This document shows, piece by piece, positions 10,040 to 19,381 of a stretch of 64,000 nucleotides of DNA. Made by a program: the position numbers and the translations under genes. Source of the DNA: an uncultured Clostridia bacterium (GTDB lineage Bacteria; Bacillota; Clostridia; TANB77; CAG-508); contig CAKPAI010000001.1 in assembly GCA_934133005.1 (NCBI GenBank), positions 186,001 to 250,000 of the forward strand, read 5' to 3'. Position 1 is the stretch's first letter, and each line of letters opens with the position of its first letter. Under the pieces are notes generated by a model. It was not told the origin of the DNA. It did no database searches and saw only the letters and a list, made by a program, of their open reading frames with translations.

Positions 10040-10285
10040 ATGGTTCAAGTGCAAATAGAAAATGGTATTTACTCTTTTAAACTTGGTGATGTTTTAAAAG
10101 AAAAAGGCATAAGCATTAACAAGCTTATGCGTGATACAAATACAGATTTTAAAGTTCTAAAAAGGTTAATCAATGGTGACTCTGCAAGACTTGATATTGG
10201 TGTTCTAGCAAGACTTTGTAATTATCTTAATTGTTCAGTTTCAGATATAGTTGAATATACTTCACCAAATAAAAAGATTAGTTAA
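10040..10285 (+). CDS. small Xre/Cro-type HTH regulator
   Basis: 81 residues, almost all one helix-turn-helix domain: LGDVLKEKGISINKLMRDTN then RLDIGVLARLCNYLNCSVSDIVEY. The pattern matches the minimal Cro/C1-type DNA-binding proteins common in Clostridia. The ATG has TAGGAGA 6 nt upstream. It is divergent from rpsB and convergent with the P-type ATPase gene. Its target is unknown; the plus orientation among minus-strand genes suggests an independent transcript. Confidence 0.8.
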   Translation: MVQVQIENGIYSFKLGDVLKEKGISINKLMRDTNTDFKVLKRLINGDSARLDIGVLARLCNYLNCSVSDIVEYTSPNKKIS

Positions 10286-10346
10286 TAACTTCATATTTTA
10301 AATTCTTATATATTTTTTATCTGATAATTTTACCCAATATGTATAC

Positions 10347-12989
10347 CTATAAGTTTATATTTCCTTTGTAGTTCATTTTCAAATTTGAAAAGTTTACATT
10401 TGCACCTCTAAACATCTTTTGTATTTCCATTATTACTATAGGTAGCATAGATATTAAAATTACTATAAGCCACTGATACATATTTAATAAGCTCAAACTA
10501 AATATTTTAGCAAGCGGTGGAACTACTACAACTACCACTTGCATAAATGCTCCAAGTACAAATGCTCCAACTAAAAATTTATTTTCAAATATCCCTGATT
10601 TAAATATACTTTCATCACTTTTAATATTTAAACTATGAACTAACTCAATTAATCCTATTGCTACAAAAGCCATTGTTCTTCCAACTTCTAGACCCCATAA
10701 TTTATTTCCCATTGAAAAAGCAACTAAAGTAAGCATTCCCATCATTATTCCTTCTAATATAATTGAACTCCATAGCCCATTTGCAAATAAACTCTTTTTA
10801 GGATTTCTAGGCAGTCTATTCATTATGTTTTTTTCAGGTTTTTCTAAACCTATTGCAATTGCTGGAAGTGAGTCAGTTACAAGATTTACCCAAAGTAATT
10901 GTATTGCAAGAAGTGGAGACTTTATTCCCATAATAAGTCCGACAAAAATAGTCACAATCTCACCAATATTTGTTGCAATCAGAAAGTGAACAGCCTTTTT
11001 TATATTGTCATATATAGTCCTTCCCTCTTTTATTGCTTCTACTATAGTTACAAAATTATCATCTGTTAGTATCATATCTGCAGCATTTTTTGCGACATCA
11101 GTTCCTCCCTTTCCCATTGCTATTCCTATATCTGCATTTTTTAAAGCAGGACTATCGTTTACTCCATCTCCTGTCATTGCAACAATTCTGCCTTTACTTT
11201 GAAAAGCTTTTACAATCCTTACTTTATGTTCTGGAGAAACTCTTGCAAAAACTGAATATTTCATTATATTCTCTTCAAGTTCTTCTTGTGACATTCTTTC
11301 TAAATTTGTTCCATCTATACTTAGGTCTCCTCTTGTCATTATTCCTAAGTCCTTTGCAATTGCAACAGCAGTTTTTAAATGGTCTCCTGTTATCATTACA
11401 ATTTTTATGCCTGCTCTTTTACATGTTTTTATTGCCTCTTTAACTCCTTCTCTTGGTGGATCAATCATTCCTATTAACCCAACAAATATTAAATCACTTT
11501 CAATAGTCTCCGAAGATATATTATTAGGTAATTTTTCTACATCTTTATATGCAATTCCTATTACTCTTAATGCTCTTTCTGCCATTTGATTATTTTGATT
11601 TTCTATTGCACTTATTTTACTATAAATACTTTGTATTCTTCCTTCATCATAATATTTAGAACACCTATTTATTAAAACATCTGGTGCACCTTTAGTAATT
11701 ATCCTATATTTATCTCCTATTCTATGTATTGTAGTCATTAATTTTCTTTTTGAATCAAATGCAATTTCATTTATCCTTGGCATATTTCTATACAATATAT
11801 CTTTACTTAAATTTTCTTTAAGTGCTGCATTTGTAAGCGCAACTTCTGTAGGCTCTCCTAGTACTTCATCTTTATTTATAACTGTGTCTGTGCACATTGT
11901 CGCAAGTTCTAAAATTGCCGTCTTTTCTTTAATTATTCCACTTGCGTTTCTTATTTCTACAACAGTCATTTTATTTTGAGTAAGTGTTCCTGTTTTATCT
12001 GAACAAATGACACTACTTGCACCTAAAGTTTCTACTGCTGGTAATTTTCTAATTATAGAATTCTTTTTTGCCATCTTAGTTACTCCAATTGACAGCATTA
12101 TTGTAACAATTGCAGGTAATCCTTCTGGAATTGCTGCAACTGCAAGTCCTACAGAAGTCATAAACATTTCTATTATTGGTATTTTCTTAAATATTCCTAT
12201 TACAAATATTAATGCACAAATTACCATACATGCTATTGCAAGAGTTTTTCCTACTTCTCCTAATTTCCTTTGAAGTGGAGTTTCTGAATTTTCATCTTCA
12301 ATTATCATTCCTGCTATTTTTCCAACTTTTGTATTCATTCCAGTATTAGTACATACAGCAATTCCTCTTCCATTTACAACAATAGTTGTTGCAAATGCCA
12401 TATTTTTCATATCTCCCATTGTGGTTTCATTTTTTAAAATAATATTCGCTTCTTTTTCACTTGGTATTGTTTCTCCAGTCAATGATGACTCTTCTATTTT
12501 TAAATCAAAACTTTCAATTATTCTGCAGTCTGCCGGTACAAAATTTCCCGCTTCTAAAATTAAAATATCTCCTGGTACAACATTTTCTGAATCTATTTCT
12601 TCTATTTTTCCGCCCCTTTTTACTCTTGCTTTTGGTGCAGACATTTTCTTTAATGCTTCTATAGATTTTTCTGCTTTTTCTTCTTGAACTAGTCCCATAA
12701 TGGCATTAAATATTACTATCGCAACAATAATTATAGAATCTATGTAATCTCCTTCTCCATTCATTTTGGATACTACTGCAGAAATTATTGCCGCTGCAAT
12801 CAACGTGATTATCATAAAATCATTAAATTGTTTTATAAATTTTATAAATAAATTTTCTTTCTTCTTTTCTTGTAGTTCGTTTTTTCCATACTGTTCTAAT
12901 CTTGCTACTACCTCATCTTGGTTTAGTCCTATCCTTTCATTTGTTTTTAACTCTTTTAAAACTTGCCTTGAATCTTTTGTGTGCCACAT
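10347..12989 (-). CDS. P2A-type calcium-translocating P-type ATPase
   Basis: 880 residues with the standard P-type order: N-terminal cation-ATPase domain, actuator loop with LTGETIP, phosphorylation motif CSDKTGTLT (about 330), hinge MTGDGVNDSPALKNAD and C-terminal membrane helices. The M4 sequence PEGLPAIVT and the M6 sequence LLWVNLVTDSLPAIAIG place it with SERCA/PacL-like Ca2+ pumps. It probably exports Ca2+ or Mn2+ across the plasma membrane. The ribosome binding site is GGAGGAG. It appears monocistronic. Confidence 0.9.
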   Translation of the reverse strand: MWHTKDSRQVLKELKTNERIGLNQDEVVARLEQYGKNELQEKKKENLFIKFIKQFNDFMIITLIAAAIISAVVSKMNGEGDYIDSIIIVAIVIFNAIMGLVQEEKAEKSIEALKKMSAPKARVKRGGKIEEIDSENVVPGDILILEAGNFVPADCRIIESFDLKIEESSLTGETIPSEKEANIILKNETTMGDMKNMAFATTIVVNGRGIAVCTNTGMNTKVGKIAGMIIEDENSETPLQRKLGEVGKTLAIACMVICALIFVIGIFKKIPIIEMFMTSVGLAVAAIPEGLPAIVTIMLSIGVTKMAKKNSIIRKLPAVETLGASSVICSDKTGTLTQNKMTVVEIRNASGIIKEKTAILELATMCTDTVINKDEVLGEPTEVALTNAALKENLSKDILYRNMPRINEIAFDSKRKLMTTIHRIGDKYRIITKGAPDVLINRCSKYYDEGRIQSIYSKISAIENQNNQMAERALRVIGIAYKDVEKLPNNISSETIESDLIFVGLIGMIDPPREGVKEAIKTCKRAGIKIVMITGDHLKTAVAIAKDLGIMTRGDLSIDGTNLERMSQEELEENIMKYSVFARVSPEHKVRIVKAFQSKGRIVAMTGDGVNDSPALKNADIGIAMGKGGTDVAKNAADMILTDDNFVTIVEAIKEGRTIYDNIKKAVHFLIATNIGEIVTIFVGLIMGIKSPLLAIQLLWVNLVTDSLPAIAIGLEKPEKNIMNRLPRNPKKSLFANGLWSSIILEGIMMGMLTLVAFSMGNKLWGLEVGRTMAFVAIGLIELVHSLNIKSDESIFKSGIFENKFLVGAFVLGAFMQVVVVVVPPLAKIFSLSLLNMYQWLIVILISMLPIVIMEIQKMFRGANVNFSNLKMNYKGNINL

Positions 12990-13069
12990 AAAAGCTCCTC
13001 CTTTTGTTTTTATTTACTTGTCCAGTAATTAATAAATTGTATTCACTTTTATTTTAATTATTACAAAAA

Positions 13070-13110
13070 GAAAATAGACATTTAAGAAAATTTCTTAAAT
13101 ATCTATTTTT
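13070..13110 (-). terminator. terminator of smc
   Basis: A long hairpin with arms AAAATAGA.ATTTAAGAAA and TTTCTTAAAT.TCTATTTT, directly after the smc stop codon; on the minus strand it ends in a T-rich run. Confidence 0.75.
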
Positions 13111-13113
13111 ATT

Positions 13114-16100
13114 CTATCCTTTCAAATTAATAGATAAAAGTTTACTTATTCCTTTTTCTTCCATTGTGACACCATAGACAGTATCTGCAATTTCCATAGT
13201 TCCTTTTCTATGTGTTATTACTAAGAATTGAGTTTCTTTGCTAAACTTCTTTAAGTAATTTGCATATCTTGCAACATTTACGTCATCTAAAGCAGCCTCA
13301 ATTTCATCTAATATACAAAAAGGTGCAGGATTTATTTTTAATATTGCAAATAGTATTGCAATAGCAGTTAATGCTCTTTCTCCTCCTGAAAGAAGAGTCA
13401 TGTTCTCTAATTTTTTTCCTGGTGGCTGAGCCTTTATTTCTATTCCACACTCTAGCAAATCATTTTCGTCTTCTAGTATAAGTTCTGCCTTTCCACCACC
13501 AAATAGCTCTGCAAATACCTCATTAAAGTTTTTATTGATTTGTTTAAATCTTTCTTTAAATTGAGTTTGCATAGTTTGAGTCATCTCTGATATAACTCCT
13601 CTAATCTTTTTAATGGATTCTTCTATGTCATACCTTTGCTCATTCATAGAGTCATATCTTTCTTGCATCTTTTTATATTCTTCTATTGCATCAACATTTA
13701 TTGGTCCTAAGCTTGCCATTTGCTTTCTTAAATCGTTTGATACTTTTTGTGCCTCTTGAACATTATCAGGCTTTTTATACTCGTCACTGTTATTAGGAGT
13801 TAATTCATATTCTTCCCATAATTTATTTATTAGCTCTTCTGTGTCTTGTTCTAATCTTTGTTTCTTGCTTTCTACTTTTATAATTTGCTCTTTTAGTCCA
13901 TTTATCACTTCATATTGTGCTTCTATCTCTTTTTCTATAGTGACTAGATGTTCTGAAGCTACACTCTTATCACTTTTTGCTTTTTCTATTAAATCTGAGC
14001 TATTTTCTACTTTTGATTTTATTTCGTCGATTTTTGTGCCCAATTCTAAAATCAAGTTTTCTAATTTTTCTGTATCTTGCTTTATATCTTCAATTTCTTT
14101 TTTCTTAGCTATTATAAAATCATTTGAAGTATGAATGTCATCTTCAATTCTATTTAATATTTCTTGAGCAGAGTTACTACTCTCGTCAAATGAACTTACT
14201 GATATTTTTAAATCTATAATATCTGTATTCAAATTATCTATATATGTTTGATTTTCTTTATTTTCACTTGCAAATGCCACAATTTCATCATTCAAATTTT
14301 TTATTTCTTCTTCTAATTTAGAAATTTCACTTTGCAATCTTTCTTTTTTAACAGTAATATCTGCTTTTTCTTGCTTATTTTTTTCAGTTTTTTCTTTTAA
14401 AGAATTCATTTTTTCTTCATTTTTAGAAACTATTTGTGTTTGCATATCAACTTCTTGTTTTTTAGTTGCAAAACTTATTTCTATTTCTTGAAGTTCTTTT
14501 GCAATTCTTGCTGAATCTTCTATTATTTGACTTGACTTATTTGAATATTCTTCTTGTTCTTCCTTTAGAGAATTTATTTTCTCTTGTAGTTCTTTTAATT
14601 TGTTTTGTAGTTCTTCAATTTCTCTATTTCTTCCTAATATATTTACTGTTTTAGTTTGGACTGAACCTCCAGAAATTGCACCTGATGGGTTTATTAAGTC
14701 ACCTTTTAATGTAACTATTCTAAAAGAATATCCATTTTGCTTAGCAAGACTTATTGCAGTATCCATATCTTGAACTATAACAGTTCTTCCTAATAAATTT
14801 AAAATTATTCCTTCATATTTTTTATTATACTTAACTAAGTCAGAAGCAATTCCTACCACTCCATTTATATCATTTTTAATCAATCTATCAATTTTCTTTC
14901 CTTTGACTGATGAAATAGGTAAAAAACTTGCTCTTCCTAAATTATTTTTTCTTAAATATTCAATAAGCTTTTTTGCATCCGCTTCAGTTTCTGTTACTAT
15001 ATTTTGCATGCTTGATGCTAAACACATTTCAATAGCTACTTCATATTCTTCTTTTACAGAAATTAGATTTGCAAGAACTCCTTCAACACCTTTTTTTAAA
15101 TTTTCTTCTTTCTCACAGGCTGTTAAAAGACTCTTTACACTCTTTGTATATCCTTCTTTTTCCTTTTCTGTTTCCTGTAAAAATTTATATCTAGCTTCTT
15201 TTATTCTATATTCTTGTCCTAACCTATTTAGTTCATCATCATACTTTTTAATTCTAATTATTACTTCTTCTTTTTGACTGTTAATTTTGCTTAATTCTTC
15301 TTCTTTTTGTTTTTTCGTTTTCTCAATCATTGAAAACTCTTTTATTATTTCTTGATTTTTTATTCTTCCTGAATCAATTTCTGATATTACAGAATCTAAT
15401 TCATTTTTTATACTAATATTTTCTTTTTCTAAAGCTTGAATACTTGCATCACAAGAACTTATTTTAGACATTTTTTCATATTTTTCGTCATTATTCTCTT
15501 CTTGTTTTCTTTTCTTCTCTTCTATTTCAAGTTCTTTACTAGATAATTTAGCTAAAATTTTTTCAAGTTCACTTTGTTTTTCTTCTAATTCCTTAGCAAA
15601 CTTTTCCCTATTCTGAGCTAGATTTTCTTTTTTTGAAGTTCTATTTTCTTTTTCTTCTTCCAAATTATTTATTTTAGCTATTAAGTCAGAAATTTCATTT
15701 TCTAATCTTTCCACATTATTACCATTATTCACTAGCTTTTCATTTGATACACCTATTTGTGAATTCAATTGCTCTATTTGGTTTTTGCTCTCAAATCCTA
15801 AGTTTTGCATTTTTTCAATTTCTTCACTTAGATTTTCTATGTTTAGTTTTATTTTTTCTTTTTTTGATTGATTCTCTTCTTGTTTTTTGTTTTCGTCTTC
15901 ATTTTGTTCATTTAATATTTTTAAATCTTCTGTTATTTGCATTAATTTTTCTTTATATAAATTTATATTATATACAAATAGACCTACCTCAATTTCTTTT
16001 AATTCATCTCTTAAACTTAAATATCTCTTCGCTTTTTCTGATTGAAACTTTAATGGTTCTAATTGTCCTTCTATCTCAGACAATATATCATTTATTCTAA

Positions 16101-16665
16101 GCAAATTTAACTTTGTCTGTTCAAGCTTCTTTTCTGAATCTTGTTTTCTAGTTCTATATTTTACAATTCCTGCAGCTTCTTCAAAAATGTGACGTCTATC
16201 TTCAGACTTATTGCTTAAAATCTCATCAATTTTCCCTTGTCCTATTATTGAATATCCATCTTTGCCAATTCCTGTATCCATAAATAGCTCTAGTATATCT
16301 TTTAATCTACATGGAACTTTATTTATAAAATACCCAGTTTCACCACTTCTATATATTTTTCTGGTTACTGTTACTTCATTATATTCAATCGGAAGCTTTC
16401 CATCTGAGTTATCTATTACGATAGACGCTTCTGCAAATCCTAATGATTTTCTATTTTCTGTTCCTGCAAATATTACGTCTTCAGACTTTCCACCTCTTAG
16501 TTGTTTCATGCTTTGTTCTCCTAGAACCCAACGAATTGCATCTGATATATTACTTTTTCCAGAACCATTAGGGCCAATTACCACTGTGACACCTGATCTA
16601 AATTCTAATACTGTTTTATCCGCAAAAGATTTAAAGCCTTGTAATTCTAATCTTTTTAAGTACAT
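13114..16665 (-). CDS. smc: chromosome segregation protein SMC
   Basis: 1183 residues from the ATG at 16665 (AAGGGAG upstream); an upstream in-frame ATG at 16740 lies inside the terminator and is unlikely. Walker A is GPNGSGKSNISDA near residue 32. It is followed by a long coiled coil, a hinge (about 505-680, with GVVGIASDLV), a second coiled coil, the ABC signature LSGGERALTAIA and Walker B FCILDEIEAALDD. SMC dimers with ScpAB compact and segregate chromosomes. Usual length. The common neighbours rnc and ftsY are not present here. Confidence 0.98.
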   Translation of the reverse strand: MYLKRLELQGFKSFADKTVLEFRSGVTVVIGPNGSGKSNISDAIRWVLGEQSMKQLRGGKSEDVIFAGTENRKSLGFAEASIVIDNSDGKLPIEYNEVTVTRKIYRSGETGYFINKVPCRLKDILELFMDTGIGKDGYSIIGQGKIDEILSNKSEDRRHIFEEAAGIVKYRTRKQDSEKKLEQTKLNLLRINDILSEIEGQLEPLKFQSEKAKRYLSLRDELKEIEVGLFVYNINLYKEKLMQITEDLKILNEQNEDENKKQEENQSKKEKIKLNIENLSEEIEKMQNLGFESKNQIEQLNSQIGVSNEKLVNNGNNVERLENEISDLIAKINNLEEEKENRTSKKENLAQNREKFAKELEEKQSELEKILAKLSSKELEIEEKKRKQEENNDEKYEKMSKISSCDASIQALEKENISIKNELDSVISEIDSGRIKNQEIIKEFSMIEKTKKQKEEELSKINSQKEEVIIRIKKYDDELNRLGQEYRIKEARYKFLQETEKEKEGYTKSVKSLLTACEKEENLKKGVEGVLANLISVKEEYEVAIEMCLASSMQNIVTETEADAKKLIEYLRKNNLGRASFLPISSVKGKKIDRLIKNDINGVVGIASDLVKYNKKYEGIILNLLGRTVIVQDMDTAISLAKQNGYSFRIVTLKGDLINPSGAISGGSVQTKTVNILGRNREIEELQNKLKELQEKINSLKEEQEEYSNKSSQIIEDSARIAKELQEIEISFATKKQEVDMQTQIVSKNEEKMNSLKEKTEKNKQEKADITVKKERLQSEISKLEEEIKNLNDEIVAFASENKENQTYIDNLNTDIIDLKISVSSFDESSNSAQEILNRIEDDIHTSNDFIIAKKKEIEDIKQDTEKLENLILELGTKIDEIKSKVENSSDLIEKAKSDKSVASEHLVTIEKEIEAQYEVINGLKEQIIKVESKKQRLEQDTEELINKLWEEYELTPNNSDEYKKPDNVQEAQKVSNDLRKQMASLGPINVDAIEEYKKMQERYDSMNEQRYDIEESIKKIRGVISEMTQTMQTQFKERFKQINKNFNEVFAELFGGGKAELILEDENDLLECGIEIKAQPPGKKLENMTLLSGGERALTAIAILFAILKINPAPFCILDEIEAALDDVNVARYANYLKKFSKETQFLVITHRKGTMEIADTVYGVTMEEKGISKLLSINLKG

Positions 16666-16710
16666 ATCTTTCTCCCTTATTAAAATCTTTTGATTTTTAT
16701 TTACTTTTGT

Positions 16711-16740
16711 ATTATATACTAGCAAACATAAAAAAATCAA
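16711..16740 (-). promoter_or_regulatory. promoter of smc
   Basis: The -35 is TTGATT (16735-16740), the spacer 18 nt, and the -10 TATAAT (16711-16716). The -35 lies inside the hairpin of the upstream terminator, so the end of one unit and the start of the next share bases. Confidence 0.65.
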
Positions 16741-16758
16741 CCTTACGGTTGATTTTTA
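16731..16758 (-). terminator. terminator of the upstream unknown-gene unit
   Basis: A perfect 11-bp hairpin, AAAAATCAACC and GGTTGATTTTT with a 4-nt loop, followed on the minus strand by T residues. Confidence 0.85.
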
Positions 16759-16765
16759 TTATAGT

Positions 16766-18031
16766 TTATTCTCTATCAGTATCTTCTTTTTCTGCACCTT
16801 CTTGTTCAGATTCTCCCTTTGCAGCTTTTTCAATAGCTTCTTTTTGAGCTTTTTGTGCTTCTAAAGCTTTTGCATGGTTATCTTTCTTTGCTTCATTAAC
16901 AACTCTTCTTACTAAATCTTTATCTAATTCTTTTAAAGTTGCTACATATGTATCATGGCGGCTTGGTGTTTCTTCAGATTCTGTACGAGAGATAGGAGTT
17001 GGTTGTTTAGCTCCTCCTTCTGGTAAAGCTTTTTGTTTTCTGCTTTCTCTCCAAGCATTAAATCTGTTTTTTATTCTTGTAAAGAATCCAACCTTCTCTT
17101 CATCTTCTTTAGCCGGCTCTGCAGTTCCGGTTTTAGCAGTTCCCTCAGCTTCAACTGCAATTTCTCCTTGTATATATTTATTATCAAATTGAAGTCTTGA
17201 AAGTTTTTTATCATAACCTTTTATTTCTTTATTTATAGCTTTTTCAGTTTTATCAAATTTATATGTAACTTTTCCTTTTTTATCTGTTTCTTTTTCAAAT
17301 CCATTTTTTGCTACAAGGTCTATATGTTCATCTCTTAATGCAATTCCTCTTGCTTCAAGTTCTGTCATAATAGGGCCAAGATTCATATAATATTCACTTT
17401 GTGCATCAGTTAGCTCTTTATTTGCAACTCTAATTTTTTCTGATCTTTCATCTGTAAACATTTTTATTGTTGCAGGATCTGCATTTTCTGGTGCTTTTGT
17501 TGCCTTTAACTCTTCTATTTTTTGTTTTGCTTTATTTACTTTTTTCTTAGCATCAATAGTTGTTTCAAGCTTTTTAGCTAAATGTGGTTCTTTCTTTAAA
17601 AGATCACTAATCTTCTGAATAGTTTCTAATTTTTTTAGAGCCTTCTCCTTGTTTTTTAATAATTTTTCAGATTTCTTTCCATAACTTACTTTTAATGCTT
17701 GATCTAATTCTGCTCTTATATTCTCATCTTTTGAAAGTTGTGTTACTAATTCATTAATTGTCTCTTCAGCTCTTTTTACTTCAGCATTTTTTGTCTCTAA
17801 TCTTGCTATTAAAGATTTAACTCTTCCTCCGATTTTTTTAATTTCTTTATCAGCCTTATCTGCTCCGTCTTTGTCTCCTGCACGTCTTGCAGCTCCTCTT
17901 TTTCCTCTTTCAATGTCAAGGTTTGTTTCCAAATTTTCTCTTTCTGCTTTTATTTTATCTACTTCTGCTTTTGCATTTGTAAGTTGTGCTTTTAATCCTT
18001 CATATAAAGCATTAACATTATCAATCTTCAT
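16766..18031 (-). CDS. coiled-coil protein of unknown function
   Basis: 421 residues, highly charged, with no signal peptide or membrane segment. Residues 1-130 are heptad-like coiled coil (GLKAQLTNAKAEVDKIKAERENLE region); a second helical part runs to about 280. A Lys/Arg-rich segment (about 310-330) and a disordered Glu-rich tail follow. Near 358 is SRHDTYVATL, which resembles a motif in the 331-residue protein two genes upstream. It shares an operon with the 48- and 331-residue genes. I do not recognise the family. Confidence 0.7.
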   Translation of the reverse strand: MKIDNVNALYEGLKAQLTNAKAEVDKIKAERENLETNLDIERGKRGAARRAGDKDGADKADKEIKKIGGRVKSLIARLETKNAEVKRAEETINELVTQLSKDENIRAELDQALKVSYGKKSEKLLKNKEKALKKLETIQKISDLLKKEPHLAKKLETTIDAKKKVNKAKQKIEELKATKAPENADPATIKMFTDERSEKIRVANKELTDAQSEYYMNLGPIMTELEARGIALRDEHIDLVAKNGFEKETDKKGKVTYKFDKTEKAINKEIKGYDKKLSRLQFDNKYIQGEIAVEAEGTAKTGTAEPAKEDEEKVGFFTRIKNRFNAWRESRKQKALPEGGAKQPTPISRTESEETPSRHDTYVATLKELDKDLVRRVVNEAKKDNHAKALEAQKAQKEAIEKAAKGESEQEGAEKEDTDRE

Positions 18032-18051
18032 TATTTTTTCTCCTTTTATAT

Positions 18052-18198
18052 TTACTCATTTAACATATTTTTGCAATTTTCAATTTCATTATCTATCTCT
18101 GCTAATAATTCTTCTACATCTGCTTTTAAATCAGCTAATTGTCCTACTGACAATTCTTTTAGTTGTTCTTCTGATATGTTTAACATATTTTCTTCCAT
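18052..18198 (-). CDS. 48-residue acidic helical protein
   Basis: A short gene between two larger unknown genes, with AAAAGGAG 7 nt before the ATG at 18198 and a stop 20 nt before the next gene. The protein begins MEENMLNISEEQLKELSVGQ and continues as one predicted amphipathic helix with Leu/Ile heptads and many Glu. The good ribosome binding site and conserved spacing argue it is real. No function can be given; binding to the neighbouring coiled-coil protein is a guess. Confidence 0.65.
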   Translation of the reverse strand: MEENMLNISEEQLKELSVGQLADLKADVEELLAEIDNEIENCKNMLNE

Positions 18199-18266
18199 AG
18201 TTTATCTCCTTTTATAAAATATCTATTTATAATTTTAGCATACTAAATTTTGTTTTTCAACACTTT

Positions 18267-19262
18267 TTATAGATTTATATCAAAATCAATGCTTTCTACT
18301 TTTTTTCTTATCTGCTCCTTTTTAGCTTTTCTCTGTTTTTTTGCACTAGGCTTTTCTATTTTTCTTTCTGCATCTTCTTGTTCTTTATTTTCTTTTAGCA
18401 GATTCTCAACATATTCATCGTGTTTACTTTTTATTTTTGCAGTTTTGACACTTGTATCTTCTTGTTCTTTAATTTTTATGTCATCACTTTCCTCTAATAT
18501 ATTTTCTTGACTTGGTGTTATTGGTTCTAGTTTGGAAATTGCTTGATTGTTCTCCTCTTCTTTCATTGGACTTTCTTCTTGTTTTTCCGAATCTGGTTGT
18601 TCTTGCTCTATATCTGATTCTTGTTCTTCTTCACTCATGCCATCTCTAGAGCTTAACTTACCTTCTTTATATATCATCTCTGCACTTTCCCAATATTCAG
18701 AATTTCTTTTTCTTCTAATACTTCTCTTCATTCCTTCAATAAAATCAACTGCTTTTTCAATAGGATCTCTTACATCAATGCAATTAATTCTATAACTATA
18801 TACGTCTCTGTTTCTAATATCTCTCATATATGGCATTACAATATTTTCCAAGTTTCTGCCTCTTATTCTAAATTTATCTCTATAGAATCTCTCATATACA
18901 ATAGCTGTCGGCTCTTCTTCTATTTCTTTTCCTATTACTGCATTATCAAATTCTAGTGCATCTAAATATTGATCAACTACTGCTTTTATAGCTTCCTTAG
19001 TGTATGGTTCATCTACATAGTCATCTCTTTTTAATGCATCTATTATTCCATATACTATATATGGATCTGCGTTTTTAGGCAATTCTTTTCCTATTATTTC
19101 TGCACAAAGAGCTCTTAATTTTTTATCTGTCATTTTATTCTTTTTTACTTTATACAGATTTCCTTCAAGTCTTTCTTCAAATCCCTGTTCACTTTTATCA
19201 ACATCTAATTGAACAATACCTGTTGAAACATCAAGTCTTATTACATTTAATTTTATTTTCAT
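18267..19262 (-). CDS. protein of unknown function with disordered acidic region
   Basis: 331 residues. Residues 1-195 look folded (beta-rich start KIKLNVIRLDVSTGIVQLDV, then helices, including RDKFRIRGRNLENIVMPYM). Residues about 205-275 are Glu/Gln/Ser-rich and probably disordered. The C-terminus is basic and helical, with SKHDEYVENLLKE near 280. There are no membrane segments. It is the first gene of a three-gene unit (331, 48 and 421 residues) and has AAAGGAG upstream. Family not recognised. Confidence 0.7.
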   Translation of the reverse strand: MKIKLNVIRLDVSTGIVQLDVDKSEQGFEERLEGNLYKVKKNKMTDKKLRALCAEIIGKELPKNADPYIVYGIIDALKRDDYVDEPYTKEAIKAVVDQYLDALEFDNAVIGKEIEEEPTAIVYERFYRDKFRIRGRNLENIVMPYMRDIRNRDVYSYRINCIDVRDPIEKAVDFIEGMKRSIRRKRNSEYWESAEMIYKEGKLSSRDGMSEEEQESDIEQEQPDSEKQEESPMKEEENNQAISKLEPITPSQENILEESDDIKIKEQEDTSVKTAKIKSKHDEYVENLLKENKEQEDAERKIEKPSAKKQRKAKKEQIRKKVESIDFDINL

Positions 19263-19381
19263 AAAACTCTCCTTTATTTATAAAAAATTAACACTACCTT
19301 TTTTATTATAGCACACTATGGAAATTTTTTCAAGTTTTATGTTTACTTTATTATTGTTAACTGCTTTTATTTTATAATTCT

